Assembly: GCA_022414725.1 (NCBI GenBank)
Contig: CM039462.1
Span: forward strand, 45,632,945 to 45,696,944
From: Microglena sp. YARC
Taxonomy: Eukaryota; Chlorophyta; Chlorophyceae; Chlamydomonadales; Chlamydomonadaceae
Direction of reading: 5' to 3'
DNA: 64,000 nucleotides
Position numbers and translations under genes: made by a program. Shown here one piece after another: positions 11,098 to 22,857 of the stretch. The notes under the pieces were generated by a model, which saw nothing but the letters and a program-made list of their open reading frames with translations, had not been told where the DNA came from and did no database searches. Position 1 is the first letter of the stretch; every line of letters begins with the position of its first letter.

Positions 11098-13559
11098 ATG
11101 AAGGTCATTGGTCGTGACGGCTCGGTCCGTCCTGTTTCGTTCGACGCCATCAAGGAGCGCATTCTTCGTTTGATATCCGATTCATGCGCCGACCTGGTCG
11201 CCAACGTAGATGTGGACTGCATCGTCATGCAGACGATCGGCGGCATGTACGACGGAATCACCACAGTAGAGCTTTGACGACCTGTCCGCCCGGCTGTGCG
11301 CGACGCTGCAAGCGTGCACTAATGCCTACGACACGGTCGCTGCATGCATCGCGATGTCGAAACCTGGCGAAGCGCGTGCGGTACACGATGTCGTCCCACG
11401 GATATAGCGAGGTCTCCTTTTCTCAGAAGACGGCGTTCCCTTTCGAATCACGGTGGCGTCCGTTTTGATGCCCAGTACCTCGAGTTCGTGTCCATAACGC
11501 AGACGCCCTGAACGCGATGATCGTCCCTGACCGCGACGCTCGTCGACATGGCTACTTTGCATTTCGAACCATGGAGCGTTCTTACCTGCTTGTGTCCTTC
11601 CCGGATGAGCTGGTGATCGAGAGTCCTCAAGACATGTGGTTGCGTGTTGCGATCTTCGTGAACGACCCGTCGAAGCCGGCCTCTCTGATTTTGCCACGCA
11701 TCAGAGGTGCTACGACGACATGTCGTTGGGGTTGTACACGCACGCGACACCTACTTTGTTCAACGCGGGTACCAAGAACGCCCAGTGTAGCAGTTGTTAC
11801 TTGCTGGGTACGGAGGACTCGATGGACGGTATTTGGACGACACTCGAAGAACAGTGCTATGATATCCAAGTGGGCTGGCGGCATTGGTGTTCATGTATCG
11901 AACGTCCGCGCCCGTGGCTCTCGTATCTTTAGCACGGAACGGCGTGTCGGAAACGGCATCGTCCCGATGATGAGGTGCTACAACGACATGGTGCGCTACT
12001 GCAACCAGGCAGGTCGCCGCAAGGGGGAGCCATGGCTGCTTACCTTGAGCCATGGCATGCTGACGTGTGGGAGTTTTGTCGAGTTGCGTCGCAACACTGG
12101 TTCTGAGACGGAGCGTGCTCGGGACATTTTCGTAGCTTTGTGGGTTCCTGACGAGTTCATGCTTCGTGTTGATAAACGACTCGGAGTGGTACCTTATGTC
12201 TCCTGACGTGTGCCCTGACTTGATCGATGCTGTCGGCGAACGTTTTTCGGAGTTGTACAACGAGCACGTGGCGTAATAAGCGCTACATCCGCAGCATGCC
12301 TGCACGTACTCTTTGGCAGCACATCATTTCCTGCCAGTTGGAGACGGGTATACACCGTATAATGATGTTCAAGGACCACGTGAATCGGAAGTGCAATCAG
12401 TCCAACATGGGTACGATTCCGTTCCTCGAACCTTTGCGCATGAGATCACCGAGTACTCGGACTCGAAGAGCTACGCCGTTTGCAATCTGGCCTCCATCGC
12501 GGTGTCTTCGTTTGTGGTTCATGACGTTGAAGGTGTTTGCGATGGGTGTGGATCACCGAGCTTTGCACGCGTGTGCCAAGAACGTGACTCGCAACCTGAA
12601 CGTATTGATCGACACTTCCATGTACCCGGTTTCCCTGAGACTCGAGAGTCTAACTTCTCGCTGCGTCCGATCGGTATCGGCATTCAGGGTTTGGGTGACC
12701 TGTACTGCATTCTTTCGCTTCCTTACGATGACGAGCGCGCAGTCCGTCTTGACAGAGATATCATGGAGACGATTTACCATGGTGCAATGGAGGCGAGCGC
12801 CGAGCTTGCTGAGGAGCTCGGGCCTTACAAGCACTTTGGGACATCCCCTTTGGCTTATGGTCATTTCCAGTTTGACCTGTGGGGGATGTCTTCGCCAAGT
12901 GACCTTTCAGGACGCTACGATTGGGATGAGATGCGTGACCGCGTGATGCGCACGGGGTGTTCGTAACAGCTTGCTCACGGGCATTGATGCCTACAGCCTC
13001 AACTTCCCAGATTTTGGGCAACAGTGAGTGTTTCGAGCCCATCCAGAGCAACATCTTCAAGAGGAGCACTCTCGCTGGAGAGTTCTGGTGGTTAACCGCC
13101 ACTTGATGCGCACGTTGATTAGCAGGGGCATTTTGGACGCGCTGAGCTTCGCGATCGTCTCAATGGCTCACGACGGCTCTGTGCAGGAACCTCTCCGAGA
13201 TTCCTGAGGATGTGCGCAAGCTTACAGGACCGTTTGGGAGATTCCTCAACGTTGCATCATCGACCACGCTGTTGCACGGGGGCCTTTTGTGTGTCAGTCG
13301 CAGAGCATGAACCTTTTCATGACGAAGCCCTCCTTCAGCCGTCTGAGCAGCGCTCTGATGTACGCGTGGCGTAAGGGTCTGAAGACTGGCATGTACTACT
13401 TGCGCACGTCAGGCGGCTGCAGAGGCCACGCGCGTCAAGTTCGACGCGCCCGCGAACAAATACTCCTTTTTGCCCAACGCATGTCGATTGAGGACAATAA
13501 TGAAAGTCTGTTCCCACTGTTTGTGTGGTGACGAGGTTTGCGAAATGTGCTCAGCCTGA
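11098..13559 (+). pseudogene. Ribonucleotide reductase large subunit, left copy
   Basis: Duplicate of the RNR gene starting at 61781, with frequent single-base insertions. It is the only place in the window that shows the C-terminus: after the region where the right copy is cut by the window end, the frame reaches a tail with paired cysteines (CSHCLCGDEVCEMCSA) and a TGA at 13557-13559. Such C-terminal Cys pairs re-reduce the active site in class I enzymes. The many breaks look like sequencing noise. Confidence 0.8.
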
Positions 13560-13642
13560 ATGCGCGTTTACGTTTAAAGGTTTATCGAATGATACAGATA
13601 GTATCAAGAAGAAATCAACGTGCCTTTTTTATATGAGTGTAA

Positions 13643-14140
13643 ATGAAATTTCAGTACGTTCCTCCAGTTGAAGAGACAATGGATGCTTGGATTCCACTTC
13701 TAGGTTCCAATGTGTACTACAAAGATTTATACGAGATCAACTCATCCTCGTTGAGGATCCGGCGTCTGAAAAAAGGACAACGTGTTCGTTCCACTAGCAC
13801 GGGTCTCGTCTGTTTGATGGGGCAGTGGTTGCATATCGCCAACGTGGTCCGCGACCACCGTGCCTCCGCCACCTAAGAAACAGAGAGATGAGTGGAAGAG
13901 CCTGCCGGAAGAAGAGGGCCCTGCGGAAGTAGAGCCTAAGAGCCTGTGAGAGGAGGAGAGTCTGCTGAAGTAGAGCCTGTGGGAGGAGGAGAGTCTGCTG
14001 AAGTAAGAGCCTGTGGGAGGAGGAGAGTCTGCTGAAGTAGAGCCTGTGGAGGGAGGAAGAGTCTGCTGAATAGAGACCGCTGTGGAGGAGGAGGAGAGCC
14101 TGTGTGGAAGGAGTAGAAGCCTGTAACGAATGTGAACACT
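13643..14140 (+). pseudogene. Hypothetical gene with Glu/Gly-rich repeats
   Basis: An ATG follows an AT-rich leader just downstream of RNR. The first ~75 codons are open (MKFQYVPPVEETMDAWIPLL). Then indels appear and a short tandem repeat (about 30-33 bases per unit, peptide ESAEVEPVGGG) runs from about 13905 to 14110. The opposite strand also stays open through the repeat but only because of its composition. Function unknown. The gene lies beyond the end of the right duplicate in this window. Confidence 0.45.
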
Positions 14141-14169
14141 CACTTTGATGCTGGAGTTAAAGAACGACA

Positions 14170-14397
14170 GTGGCTCCGATTGCAAGTGATGATCAGGACG
14201 TACTTGAACCTGAAGCGTCGTGGTATTTAAATCCGTTTAGTGTCGATGGGTTTGTTGATCAAGTTGTCGTGTCTTGCTTTGTTGGTTGCATACGTTTGGT
14301 CATTGGATGGACGGATGTCAAGCCCCTTGTTTGGGATGATAATGTAATCAGGGCTACAGTCGGATGCCAAAACCTTCAAATTCAGAAAGTATGGTAA
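14170..14397 (+). CDS. Hypothetical ORF after the repeat
   Basis: An open frame of 75 codons with a hydrophobic centre (VVVSCFVGCIRLVIGW). It may be the 3' part of the preceding repeat gene joined through an indel, or a separate small protein. It ends at a family A fragment. No family recognised. Confidence 0.3.
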   Translation: MAPIASDDQDVLEPEASWYLNPFSVDGFVDQVVVSCFVGCIRLVIGWTDVKPLVWDDNVIRATVGCQNLQIQKVW

Positions 14398-14538
14398 AAA
14401 AAAACCACGATATTCTTGTTAACATCTTGTAATTTGCTGATTCAAAATCGTATTGGTGTTCCCACTTCCCGTGGATTTCTACACCGTAAGGTGTGCCGTA
14501 CACGAAGCGGTTTCATTTTTAGTATTTCGTTGACTGTA
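14396..14538. mobile_element. Family A transposon end fragment
   Basis: Reverse complement of the left part of the element at 44202-44638, ending with the terminal repeat (GAAGCGGTTTCATTTT, then CGTTGACTGTA). No transposase sequence is present. Confidence 0.6.
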
Positions 14539-14639
14539 AGATATCAACACAGAGAAATTCACAAATTCCGCTCCAGACCATGTTTTCGTAACCAGTAAAA
14601 AATCGACCGGAGAGGCTGGACGCTCATGATCGGGGTAGT

Positions 14640-15408
14640 GGCGGTTGTGGTGGTGAAGAAATTAATTATTCTTTTAATAATAATTTCCATCGTAAGGAAC
14701 CGACAAGTATGACAACAACCTCTTATGTATCTGAGTCGGGATCTAAGTTTGGCATAAGGGACATTGCTACAGTCTTCTTACTTTTCTCGCATTCCTGTCT
14801 CATCTAATTCATCGTCTTCTCGTATTTCAGTCGACCGTCAAGTTTCTACTTTGTACCTGCAGAGCTCTGCTCCAGTTTCTTGTGTAGGGCGTAGTGGTGC
14901 TTATGCAGTCTGTCTTGAAGTCCCTTTTATTCCAAACTCGCGATGGAAACACTGACGGTTTGGACACCGTAGACATGTGGACTGACATTCTGAAACGACT
15001 GCGAGAATCTGCTGCCACTCCTTCGGATATATCTTCTTCAATCACATCGTCACTTCTTCCATTGGTCTTACTGACTCATCGACAACGAAGGCGAACGTAC
15101 GTTACACATCTCCCTCGGAGGTTATGGTTGTCACGCCACGGGGACCACCAGGATCATCGTTTCGCGTCACGGATGCATTCCGCGTTGCTGCTAACACGAT
15201 CGCTCCTTTGCAAGGTCTCCTCGTGCCTCTATCCCTATCCGGGGAAGACGATCAAATAAAGCATTGCAAAATTCGCGGATTTAAGATAGTCCCGTTCGAC
15301 GCAGATGCCTACGCGTCCTTTATATCGACGTTGTCTGTTGGCGACCGTGTTCGTATGCGTAAGCTTCCTTCTGGTGGTTTTTCTTCTCAAAGTAATTTTC
15401 AACAATAA
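14640..15408 (+). pseudogene. Unidentified Ser-rich coding region
   Basis: Coding-like sequence in shifting plus-strand frames, including SGSKFGIRDIATV, MVVTPRGPPGSSFRV and KIRGFKIVPFDADAYASF. Together it would be at least 250 residues. The layout suggests the N-terminal part of a long plus-strand gene, possibly the same one whose C-terminal half lies at 23.9-27.3 kb, but I cannot prove the link across the noisy stretch and gap. Confidence 0.35.
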
Positions 15409-18400
15409 CGTAGATAGTGGGGGGCGATGATGTAGATGGTGTGATTGATTCAGATGGTTCTGTGGTCTCCGTGCGTGGCGGCGCTGGTACTGGTTCGTGA
15501 CGTTAAGCGACCCACTGGTGGATGGGTTCTTGTGTCCCGCGATGGACAGATATTTTAGGGGACCTCCGACGTAGTAGTGTGGTGGACGACGTGGTGTGTC
15601 GCATTGATTGTGGTTATATCGGCGGGGGGGGTGCCGTCGGATTGGTGGCAGCCGTCGATCCTACAGCAGCTTAAGACGTGACGTTGTTTCTAATACATTG
15701 GATAGCGTGTTGGGATCGGCGCGCGTATGGCATTCCTAGTCGCGTACAAGAATACCTCTTGTTGTCAGTGACTACATTGAACTGAGATATTCCATCTTAT
15801 TGATGAAGAATAGAATAAATACGCGAACAAAAGACGTCGTGGCGGGGGCTCTTTGTGTCGTCCGTCAACAAAGGGGAAGAACTTCCATTTGATAATGACG
15901 TCGCGAAGGACTTCGCGCCTGCAAAGAACTCCTCCTAGTATTGTCTTCTTCTTACTACTGTCGATAGACTAAAGATCTTCAGCTTCCCTGATCTTATCAG
16001 TGTTACGAATGGACGATAATGATGCGACCGTATCATTTATTAATGCTATACTCTCGATGGGGCTGGCCTCTCCGTCTTTTTTCATCTCAAGGGTTTCTTC
16101 TTGGAGTGCAAGACTGATGCACAAGTCGAACGTAGGGGGGCGGTACGTTCGTTGGTGCAATTTGGGGCAGACAGACAATTGTATGCTACTATCCCGGATG
16201 ATCGATTCGTCTTAGAGTAGGGTATACCGCTGCTGACTCAGCGAAGGCTCGCGACTAGCAGTATACCGGTCAGTACTTTGGTAGTGGTCCACGGTTTCAT
16301 ATATGTTACACGGCCTGATACGCGTTTGCGTGCTGTATCGCTTGGATAAATGCCACGAGCCGCTCTCTTGCATCGTTGTTTGCCTCAGATATTGAGGAGA
16401 CTCGCGCCACTCGTAATACGTTCGCAAACCTGGAGATCCATTTGCCTCAAGTCTGAGGAATGACAATGTAATACATATAGACTCCTCCAATAGCGCAAAC
16501 AACATCTTCAATTAGTTGAGGTGTTAGTCTGGAATAGCTTCGGAACCCACATGAACGCGTCTTCAAGACGATCAATTCTACTATGCCGTGGACGTTAACA
16601 CATAAGTATGGATCCGTTATTCTTTTAACATAATCTCCTTAGGTCCTCGCCGCAGGTCTCCGTGGTCGGTGGCTGCTCGTACATCCAGAGCGGACGGTAC
16701 GTTCTTTGCGAGCGTCTTGTTGGGCTGATTGTCAGGTGATCGTCCCCGGATACTCATCTTCACAGTATACTTGCAAGGATTCGCGTCCGCCACCCAAGGG
16801 TCGTCTTCCATTCCCGTAGCCTTAATGACTGACGCAACGTTTCGCGTATGTAGAGCTTTCTGTGTGTTTGTGCATTTCGACATGTTGGCCGTTGATACAC
16901 TTGAAGGCGCTCTGAAAGGACCTCGTTGAGTCCTGCGCGTGACCGCAAGAGTCCAGAGTTTCCGAGGAACGCATGCCGACGGCACCGTAAACCCTTGACA
17001 AACCGGGCTGATGACTTATGAGGGAGTTTGAGCTGAAGAACTAGTTCGGGGAGTGCGTGGTAAGCTCTTTCCCCACGTTATTGGGCGCTGCTCCGGCTGC
17101 AGACTTAATATCGCCAGCTTCGCGCCTCCACGCGCGTCACGTTCTCGTGATGTTGTTTTTGGCTGGTTCGTCGAGACATACGTGTTGGTTCGTTTGCTTC
17201 TTGAGGGTGCATACACACGGTCCTCCCACACTCTTCGGTTGAGGTTGTGTCCTACCCCTTCTGTCACCTTCAATGCGCTCATCTCAACTCCATCGCTGTC
17301 CGCCGACTAGAGGCGTGACGCGTCTCCCGTCCCCTCGGAATGGGACTGTGCGCAGTGACATCTATCCGACGCTCCTCCTCGGCGTCTTAGTTTGACAACC
17401 CTGTTAAGCAATACACGATAATGGCTGAGGCAACGAATCAGGTCTAATGATGCTAATCGCTAATGCTATCGCGCTATGCCTAATGTAATCCGCTAATCCT
17501 GCTAATGCTAATGAGGATGTGTTCTATGATGAACGTTCCACACAAGGTGTGGGCAAACACTATAGGCAACCAACTTTTCGCGACTGGTTGCATACCTCTA
17601 TGAGTCTTTGGTTATAATCTGGTGTCTGACGAGGGCATGGGATCCTGTTGCTCACTGTCGGTACGGGTGGGGATATCGGTGGGCTCGACCTCCGAGTTGC
17701 CTCGTCTCGCGTACCCTTTCCTCCCATCCTTTCCTCGTCACTCTCCGGCTGAATGATGGTGGCAGTCTTGTCAGATAAGGGTGTTTCGCCATGTTTCTCT
17801 AGCTGGGGCGCGCTGTTTCGTTCTTGGCAACCAGTTTGTTTCGCCACTCATGGTTCAACTTCTCGTTGCATCCAGTTTGACGAACTCCAACAAACACGAT
17901 TCGGTACCCGTCCCCCAATTCCGTCTCGTTGAACCGCATTCTCAACCGAGTCGTAATGCAGGTACTTTAGACTCTGAATATTTGCGTGCGTGGCACCGAC
18001 ATGCAGTTTTGAGAGAGGGTAGTGTAGCGGTGGCGTTTCACTTCACGGGGTTTTTTTTCTAAGCAAGTCGACTCGGCTGTTCTCCGGCGACCCCACCGCC
18101 TAATCCCCGGAAAGTCGTCCGGCGTTTCCTCTGCATGGTCACACATCATCTGCCTGTGGTTGTTATCGTCTGGTAACGCAACTTGAACATCTTGCGTTCG
18201 TCATTGGGAGGTCGCACCTGGTTTCCATGTTCTTCAGCCTCGCCTCTTAAAAATGAGAAAAATGATGATTTAGATGCACATCATACAGCGAGTAGTAACA
18301 GGCCCGCAGACCTGCATGCTCCAGAGATACCAGTCAGATATGGACGATGCCTTTGGAACAAAGAGAACTAGCCCGAGTGGCAGACGATGCCCGCGTTGAT

Positions 18401-19150
18401 CTGTATCCCGAGGAACTAGCTGTGGCTCACCTCTTATTGCAATCGGCGTTGCTATACGAACTACGTTCAAGTATGAACTCTAGCTTGGACCACAGCACTC
18501 TGATCCAGAACATCTTCTTCAGCGGCCGTGTTTCGCCGACGGTCGACTCATAACCGTTTTGTGTCAACACATAATGATGGAGGTTGCTTTGCGGTTTGCT
18601 GAGAGGGCGTTCTCTACAACCCTCGCCGTTACTGTTTGCTGCGGCGCTTGGGAGGACATAAAGCATGTTCGGTTCGGAATTGGACCGACGGGGCTAAGGC
18701 GTGGGTTGGAATCGCGCGACCGCGCAGATATCGGACGAAGGAGCGGAGGTTCATCAAGCGCCAGTACAAATTCGCTATCTGAGTGGAGAATATCGATTGG
18801 GGAGGACCGTCGATTCTTTTGAGACAGATTTAGAATCGCAATATGATCACGCGCGGCTATAGACATCAGTTCCTTCTTGGACGATGTAGATCCGTGATTT
18901 CTACTTCTCGCTCTCGTCCCGAGTGGTTCTGGTGGTGATGGTGCGCTGCGGCACCGAAGACATGTTCAAGTGAGATGTCACGGCTCGCATCGGGTAATCG
19001 CGGTAGTATCGTACGAGGAGGGGAGATGATGCAGGGATTGTGTTTGGGCAAGATGACTAACCACATTAACGTGCAATGAGGGTCAGAAACACAATAATGC
19101 TGGTAAAGGACAGAGATTGGGCGAGTTGTGACTTGTCTGTTTTACTTGTT
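15409..19150. other. Unresolved error-rich sequence
   Basis: No gene can be supported over this stretch. Short coding-like runs occur on the plus strand (17053-17310; 18347-18553, with an acidic, Leu-rich MPLEQRELARVADDARVDLY start; 18559-18822) and on the minus strand (15969-16178). At 17445-17515 a short tandem pattern based on GCTAATGCTAATC is present. The region probably holds one or more real genes hidden by indels. Confidence 0.4.
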
Positions 19151-19167
19151 CTTTCTTACAGTTGTCT

Positions 19168-19320
19168 CTTACAGTTGTTCTCAACATAAAGTGGCGAAGT
19201 TTAATCATCCAGACTGCAGATACAGTTTGCGCTGTACTTTGGGCAACTTAGGGGGCAGTAGGTTGGAGAGGTTTCTCAGGAAAATATCGCTTATTTTGGT
19301 AAACCGATGAACGCGTCTGT
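19168..19320. mobile_element. Family B MITE remnant
   Basis: Contains TACAGTTGTTCTCAACATAA, then the interior features GAGAGGTTTCTC and TTTGGTAAACCG found in the 117-bp element at 30075-30191. The far end is eroded. Confidence 0.5.
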
Positions 19321-19869
19321 TGTCCCCAAATCAGTATCCAGAGTGGGGGGAGAGGGGACGATGAAACTTCTCGGCGCGCTCGGATCGAAAACGCGAGAGG
19401 TCGCTCTTCCAAAGACTGCCGGAAGTCTTTTTCCCGCAGTGGAGCCTACCGCAGCTCTAGTTGTCGCACTGGCGCTTCCGCTTTTGACTGCTTTGCAGTG
19501 AGAGAATCTTTGAATCAGGTCGAGTGGTCCTTCATGGAAGTGTGTCAAAGTATCCAGTCTTTGCTGTCACAGGCGTCAATAGGGTAAGTCACAGTAGCGC
19601 CTGGCGCATCATTGACGTGCGCATACGCGGGTCCCAACCTTAGCAGGGCATGTAAAGATAGAGAGACGAGGGGTTCGTCACACGAAGATTTTGGGAGAGA
19701 CTGTCTTGTGTTGATAGAAATTGGGTGGTGTATTCAGAACGAACACGGTGTGTCGACGAACGGAGTGTCGGCATAGGATGCCTCGTAGAATAGAATGCGA
19801 TGGGCGTCTCTAAATATCGGAGGGTGCTAGAGTGAATTATTGCAACGTATGTATGCAAGTGTATGTGGA

Positions 19870-20180
19870 TATCTGAGTAACAGTTAAGAATTGCGCATTA
19901 ACAATTTTTTATTGGTTTGCTCGTGGTGTACATTGAGGATTTATGCATTACATATTGACGTCCTGAGGTGCTTTGTGGTGGTACCAAAGGGCTTTGTGTG
20001 GTACATCCGCATAACCAGCTTTTGTGGTGTACATAACGCATAACCGACTATTGATGGTGTAACATCCACCGCGATAACCGATTGTGGAGAGGACCTACGT
20101 ACTGCTTGGTGGGTGTACACTGCGTACTGCTTGTTGTGGATACTAAAACAAGCTTTGTCGTGCGTTTCATAACTTATCAT
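19870..20180. repeat. Degenerate tandem repeat beside the gap
   Basis: Repeated units of roughly 30-40 bases with the shared core TGTGGTGTACAT followed by CGCATAACC. At least five units can be followed, each altered by indels. The assembly breaks ~70 bases later, so the repeat array is a likely cause of the gap and may be longer than shown. Confidence 0.55.
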
Positions 20181-20249
20181 TTTACCGCCTTGGGAATAAC
20201 CACTATCGCATGTTACTGAATAGGCCAAGTCGCAGGGGCACGCACCTCG

Positions 20250-21249
20250 NNNNNNNNNNNNNNNNNNNNNNNNNNNNNNNNNNNNNNNNNNNNNNNNNNN
20301 NNNNNNNNNNNNNNNNNNNNNNNNNNNNNNNNNNNNNNNNNNNNNNNNNNNNNNNNNNNNNNNNNNNNNNNNNNNNNNNNNNNNNNNNNNNNNNNNNNNN
20401 NNNNNNNNNNNNNNNNNNNNNNNNNNNNNNNNNNNNNNNNNNNNNNNNNNNNNNNNNNNNNNNNNNNNNNNNNNNNNNNNNNNNNNNNNNNNNNNNNNNN
20501 NNNNNNNNNNNNNNNNNNNNNNNNNNNNNNNNNNNNNNNNNNNNNNNNNNNNNNNNNNNNNNNNNNNNNNNNNNNNNNNNNNNNNNNNNNNNNNNNNNNN
20601 NNNNNNNNNNNNNNNNNNNNNNNNNNNNNNNNNNNNNNNNNNNNNNNNNNNNNNNNNNNNNNNNNNNNNNNNNNNNNNNNNNNNNNNNNNNNNNNNNNNN
20701 NNNNNNNNNNNNNNNNNNNNNNNNNNNNNNNNNNNNNNNNNNNNNNNNNNNNNNNNNNNNNNNNNNNNNNNNNNNNNNNNNNNNNNNNNNNNNNNNNNNN
20801 NNNNNNNNNNNNNNNNNNNNNNNNNNNNNNNNNNNNNNNNNNNNNNNNNNNNNNNNNNNNNNNNNNNNNNNNNNNNNNNNNNNNNNNNNNNNNNNNNNNN
20901 NNNNNNNNNNNNNNNNNNNNNNNNNNNNNNNNNNNNNNNNNNNNNNNNNNNNNNNNNNNNNNNNNNNNNNNNNNNNNNNNNNNNNNNNNNNNNNNNNNNN
21001 NNNNNNNNNNNNNNNNNNNNNNNNNNNNNNNNNNNNNNNNNNNNNNNNNNNNNNNNNNNNNNNNNNNNNNNNNNNNNNNNNNNNNNNNNNNNNNNNNNNN
21101 NNNNNNNNNNNNNNNNNNNNNNNNNNNNNNNNNNNNNNNNNNNNNNNNNNNNNNNNNNNNNNNNNNNNNNNNNNNNNNNNNNNNNNNNNNNNNNNNNNNN
21201 NNNNNNNNNNNNNNNNNNNNNNNNNNNNNNNNNNNNNNNNNNNNNNNNN
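20250..21249. other. Assembly gap (exactly 1000 N)
   Basis: A run of exactly 1000 N, a conventional scaffold-gap size. True length and content are unknown, and continuity of the flanks is only asserted by the assembly. Confidence 0.99.
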
Positions 21250-21355
21250 ATTTGCATTCAAGGTCCCCGACGGCTCCCACGAGAAGCTAAGGATCCCCGA
21301 CGAGCCAAGGAGCGCGACTCAGAGCTGCCTTAGCCAGTTCCTCGAGAAGGCTTGA
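21250..21355 (+). CDS. C-terminal end of an unidentified protein
   Basis: The frame open from the gap encodes a charged tail with KVPDGSHEKLRIPDEP and stops at 21353-21355. The rest is in the gap. Not recognised. Confidence 0.3.
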
Positions 21356-21429
21356 CTCATCGCCGTGCAAACGCAAGTCTACAAGGAGATACTATGGCGG
21401 ATGATTATTTGCTACGGTCAGTTTTCTTT

Positions 21430-21500
21430 TGATATATGCTGTGTTCGCCGCGTGCTAAAATCCTGCTTTAGTCGATACAAACAATTGTTATCAACCTGTG
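21430..21500 (-). mobile_element. Family B transposase fragment
   Basis: Similar to 48250-48310, the part of the family B transposase around the first catalytic aspartate. The fragment is short, noisy and lies just left of a family A element. Confidence 0.5.
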
Positions 21501-21579
21501 TCAATAATGTCCCGTTTTTTTCACAGAAACGCTCCTACAGTCTGCGGCGGTAAACAGTAAATGAACATAATATTCAGAT

Positions 21580-21985
21580 GGAAATAAAATGTGACGACAT
21601 CGCGTTAGAAATTGGGCGGTAGCAATGGTCGCTGGACTTGGTTGTGTTAGAAGAACAGAGAAAACTTCTGTGTGATTTACGAACATCAGTCGTTCTACTC
21701 TGTGGAGTTGGAAACCGCTTTGGTGTGTGAAATCGAAAACGACGTGGAATTGTAAGCAAACTTTTTGACGGACGAACAAACGACGGTTGTTGAAATTGTT
21801 TTTATTGTCAATCTCAATCTGCACACCGCAAGAGGGGTTTGTTTGCATTTTTCCAAAAGTACTCACAATTACGATTATTTCAACTAAACAGTGTATCGTT
21901 TCATAAAACTCATTGGTTTTACAAGAAAAAGGAGCAAACTCCGTACGGTAACAGTGTAAAAGGGACTTAGTTCCACTTGTCACTT
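21580..21985 (+). pseudogene. IS630 transposase N-terminal half (A3)
   Basis: Matches the reverse complement of 41288-41660, which encodes the helix-turn-helix start and the following segment of the family A transposase. It is broken by indels and lacks all catalytic residues, which lie in the deleted part. Confidence 0.6.
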
Positions 21986-22014
21986 GAATTTGGCAGCGCA
22001 AGCTATGGACTCAT

Positions 22015-22625
22015 TTTGGGCAGGTATGGATCAAGCGCAACATGAAGTTGGATCATCCTGACCTGGGTGTTCGCGTCTATAGCATATGGTTCTGCAATCA
22101 CGACTTTGAAGGCTATAGCGGACCAGGAAGATGGTAGCTGTGCCTAGCGGGATCTATTTCGCTTCCTGCAAGCGCCTCTTCAAAGAGGAGGTTCATGTGA
22201 CAGATGAGTTCAAGACGACTCTCATGTCTTGGAAAACCGTGCCAAGAAAGGATGTGTTTACAAAATTCCAAGTGTCCAATATCAACCACGGCGTTAAGGC
22301 AGATTCGTCTAGGTTACGAAGTTGGTTGGGTCACACCCCATTAAGGGAGACGCCCAAACCCGGTCTTCTTATCGCGACCAGTTGGCGTTCTGAGGGTGTA
22401 ACTGCCACAGCGTAAATAAATCCAAGAAAAACAACAGGAGGGGTGGCTTAGTCCCCCTCTCTTGTCGACAACAACTCGATCAAGCGGACCTGACGGTACG
22501 AGGACTGCGATTCTCTCCAGAAAACCAGCACTACTCGGACCGGACCGCTCTCTGCTCTCACATGCAACGGCTGCACTGCATGATTGAAACGTGGTCAAGG
22601 GGGGAGACCGCTTCCATTTTGCAGG
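22015..22625 (+). pseudogene. Fanzor-like RuvC protein fragment (A3)
   Basis: Readable segments include VTDEFKTTLMSW, an E-F-x-T-[ST] block like that preceding the zinc site in TnpB/Fanzor nucleases, an RRGG basic patch, RGLRFSPENQHYSDRD and a damaged GRPLPF tail. The same order occurs in the cleaner protein at 33634-34350 and in the left-edge remnant. The D of SDRD would be the third RuvC acid. Frameshifted; surely inactive as written. Confidence 0.45.
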
Positions 22626-22857
22626 GATGCGTTGATGGTTGATGGGCTACAAAAAAACATGATGGTGTTCCACTGCCCCGTGGCGTCGCTACACCATAAA
22701 GGTTACACCATAAGGTGTACCGTACACTCCAGGAGGCGGTTTCATTTTAGTATTCCGTCGAGTGTATTTGACAAATTCTTTACACGATGCGAACATATGG
22801 TCCCAGTGCGGGAACTGTGGGAAAACCGTATAAAAAAACAGTAGTTCATTTTATGAT

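Larger units (their letters stand above)
2131..13559. repeat. Left copy of an ~11-kb direct duplication (error-rich)
   Basis: The gene order and nearly all bases repeat 53197-64000 in the same orientation, offset by about 51.06 kb at the left and 50.66 kb at the right. The left copy is longer because it holds many single-base insertions. The copies differ structurally at the left border (IS630 debris versus IS607) and at 6560-6930 versus 57488-57640. The left copy extends past the window's right end and so shows the RNR C-terminus. Confidence 0.9.
21536..22766 (+). mobile_element. Family A transposon copy A3 (transposase + Fanzor-like remnant)
   Basis: Bounded by inverted ends: TACAGTCTGCGGCGGTAAAC at the left and the complement of TACACTCGACGGAATACTAA at the right. 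Inside, on one strand, lie the N-terminal part of the IS630 transposase (21580-21985) and then the Fanzor-like cargo (22015-22625). It therefore keeps the order transposase then cargo, with a deletion removing the C-terminal half of the transposase and the start of the cargo. Sequence quality is poor. Confidence 0.65.

Noticed and set aside
11098..13559. Second, divergent RNR paralogue
   Set aside because: Differences from the right copy are mainly one-base indels at nearly identical DNA, so it is the same gene duplicated or re-read, not a paralogue.
15969..16178. Minus-strand small protein
   Set aside because: Both strands look equally plausible here, and noise is high; not enough to call a gene.
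19941..21355. Long open frames across the gap on both strands
   Set aside because: They are open only because the 1000 N have no stop codons.
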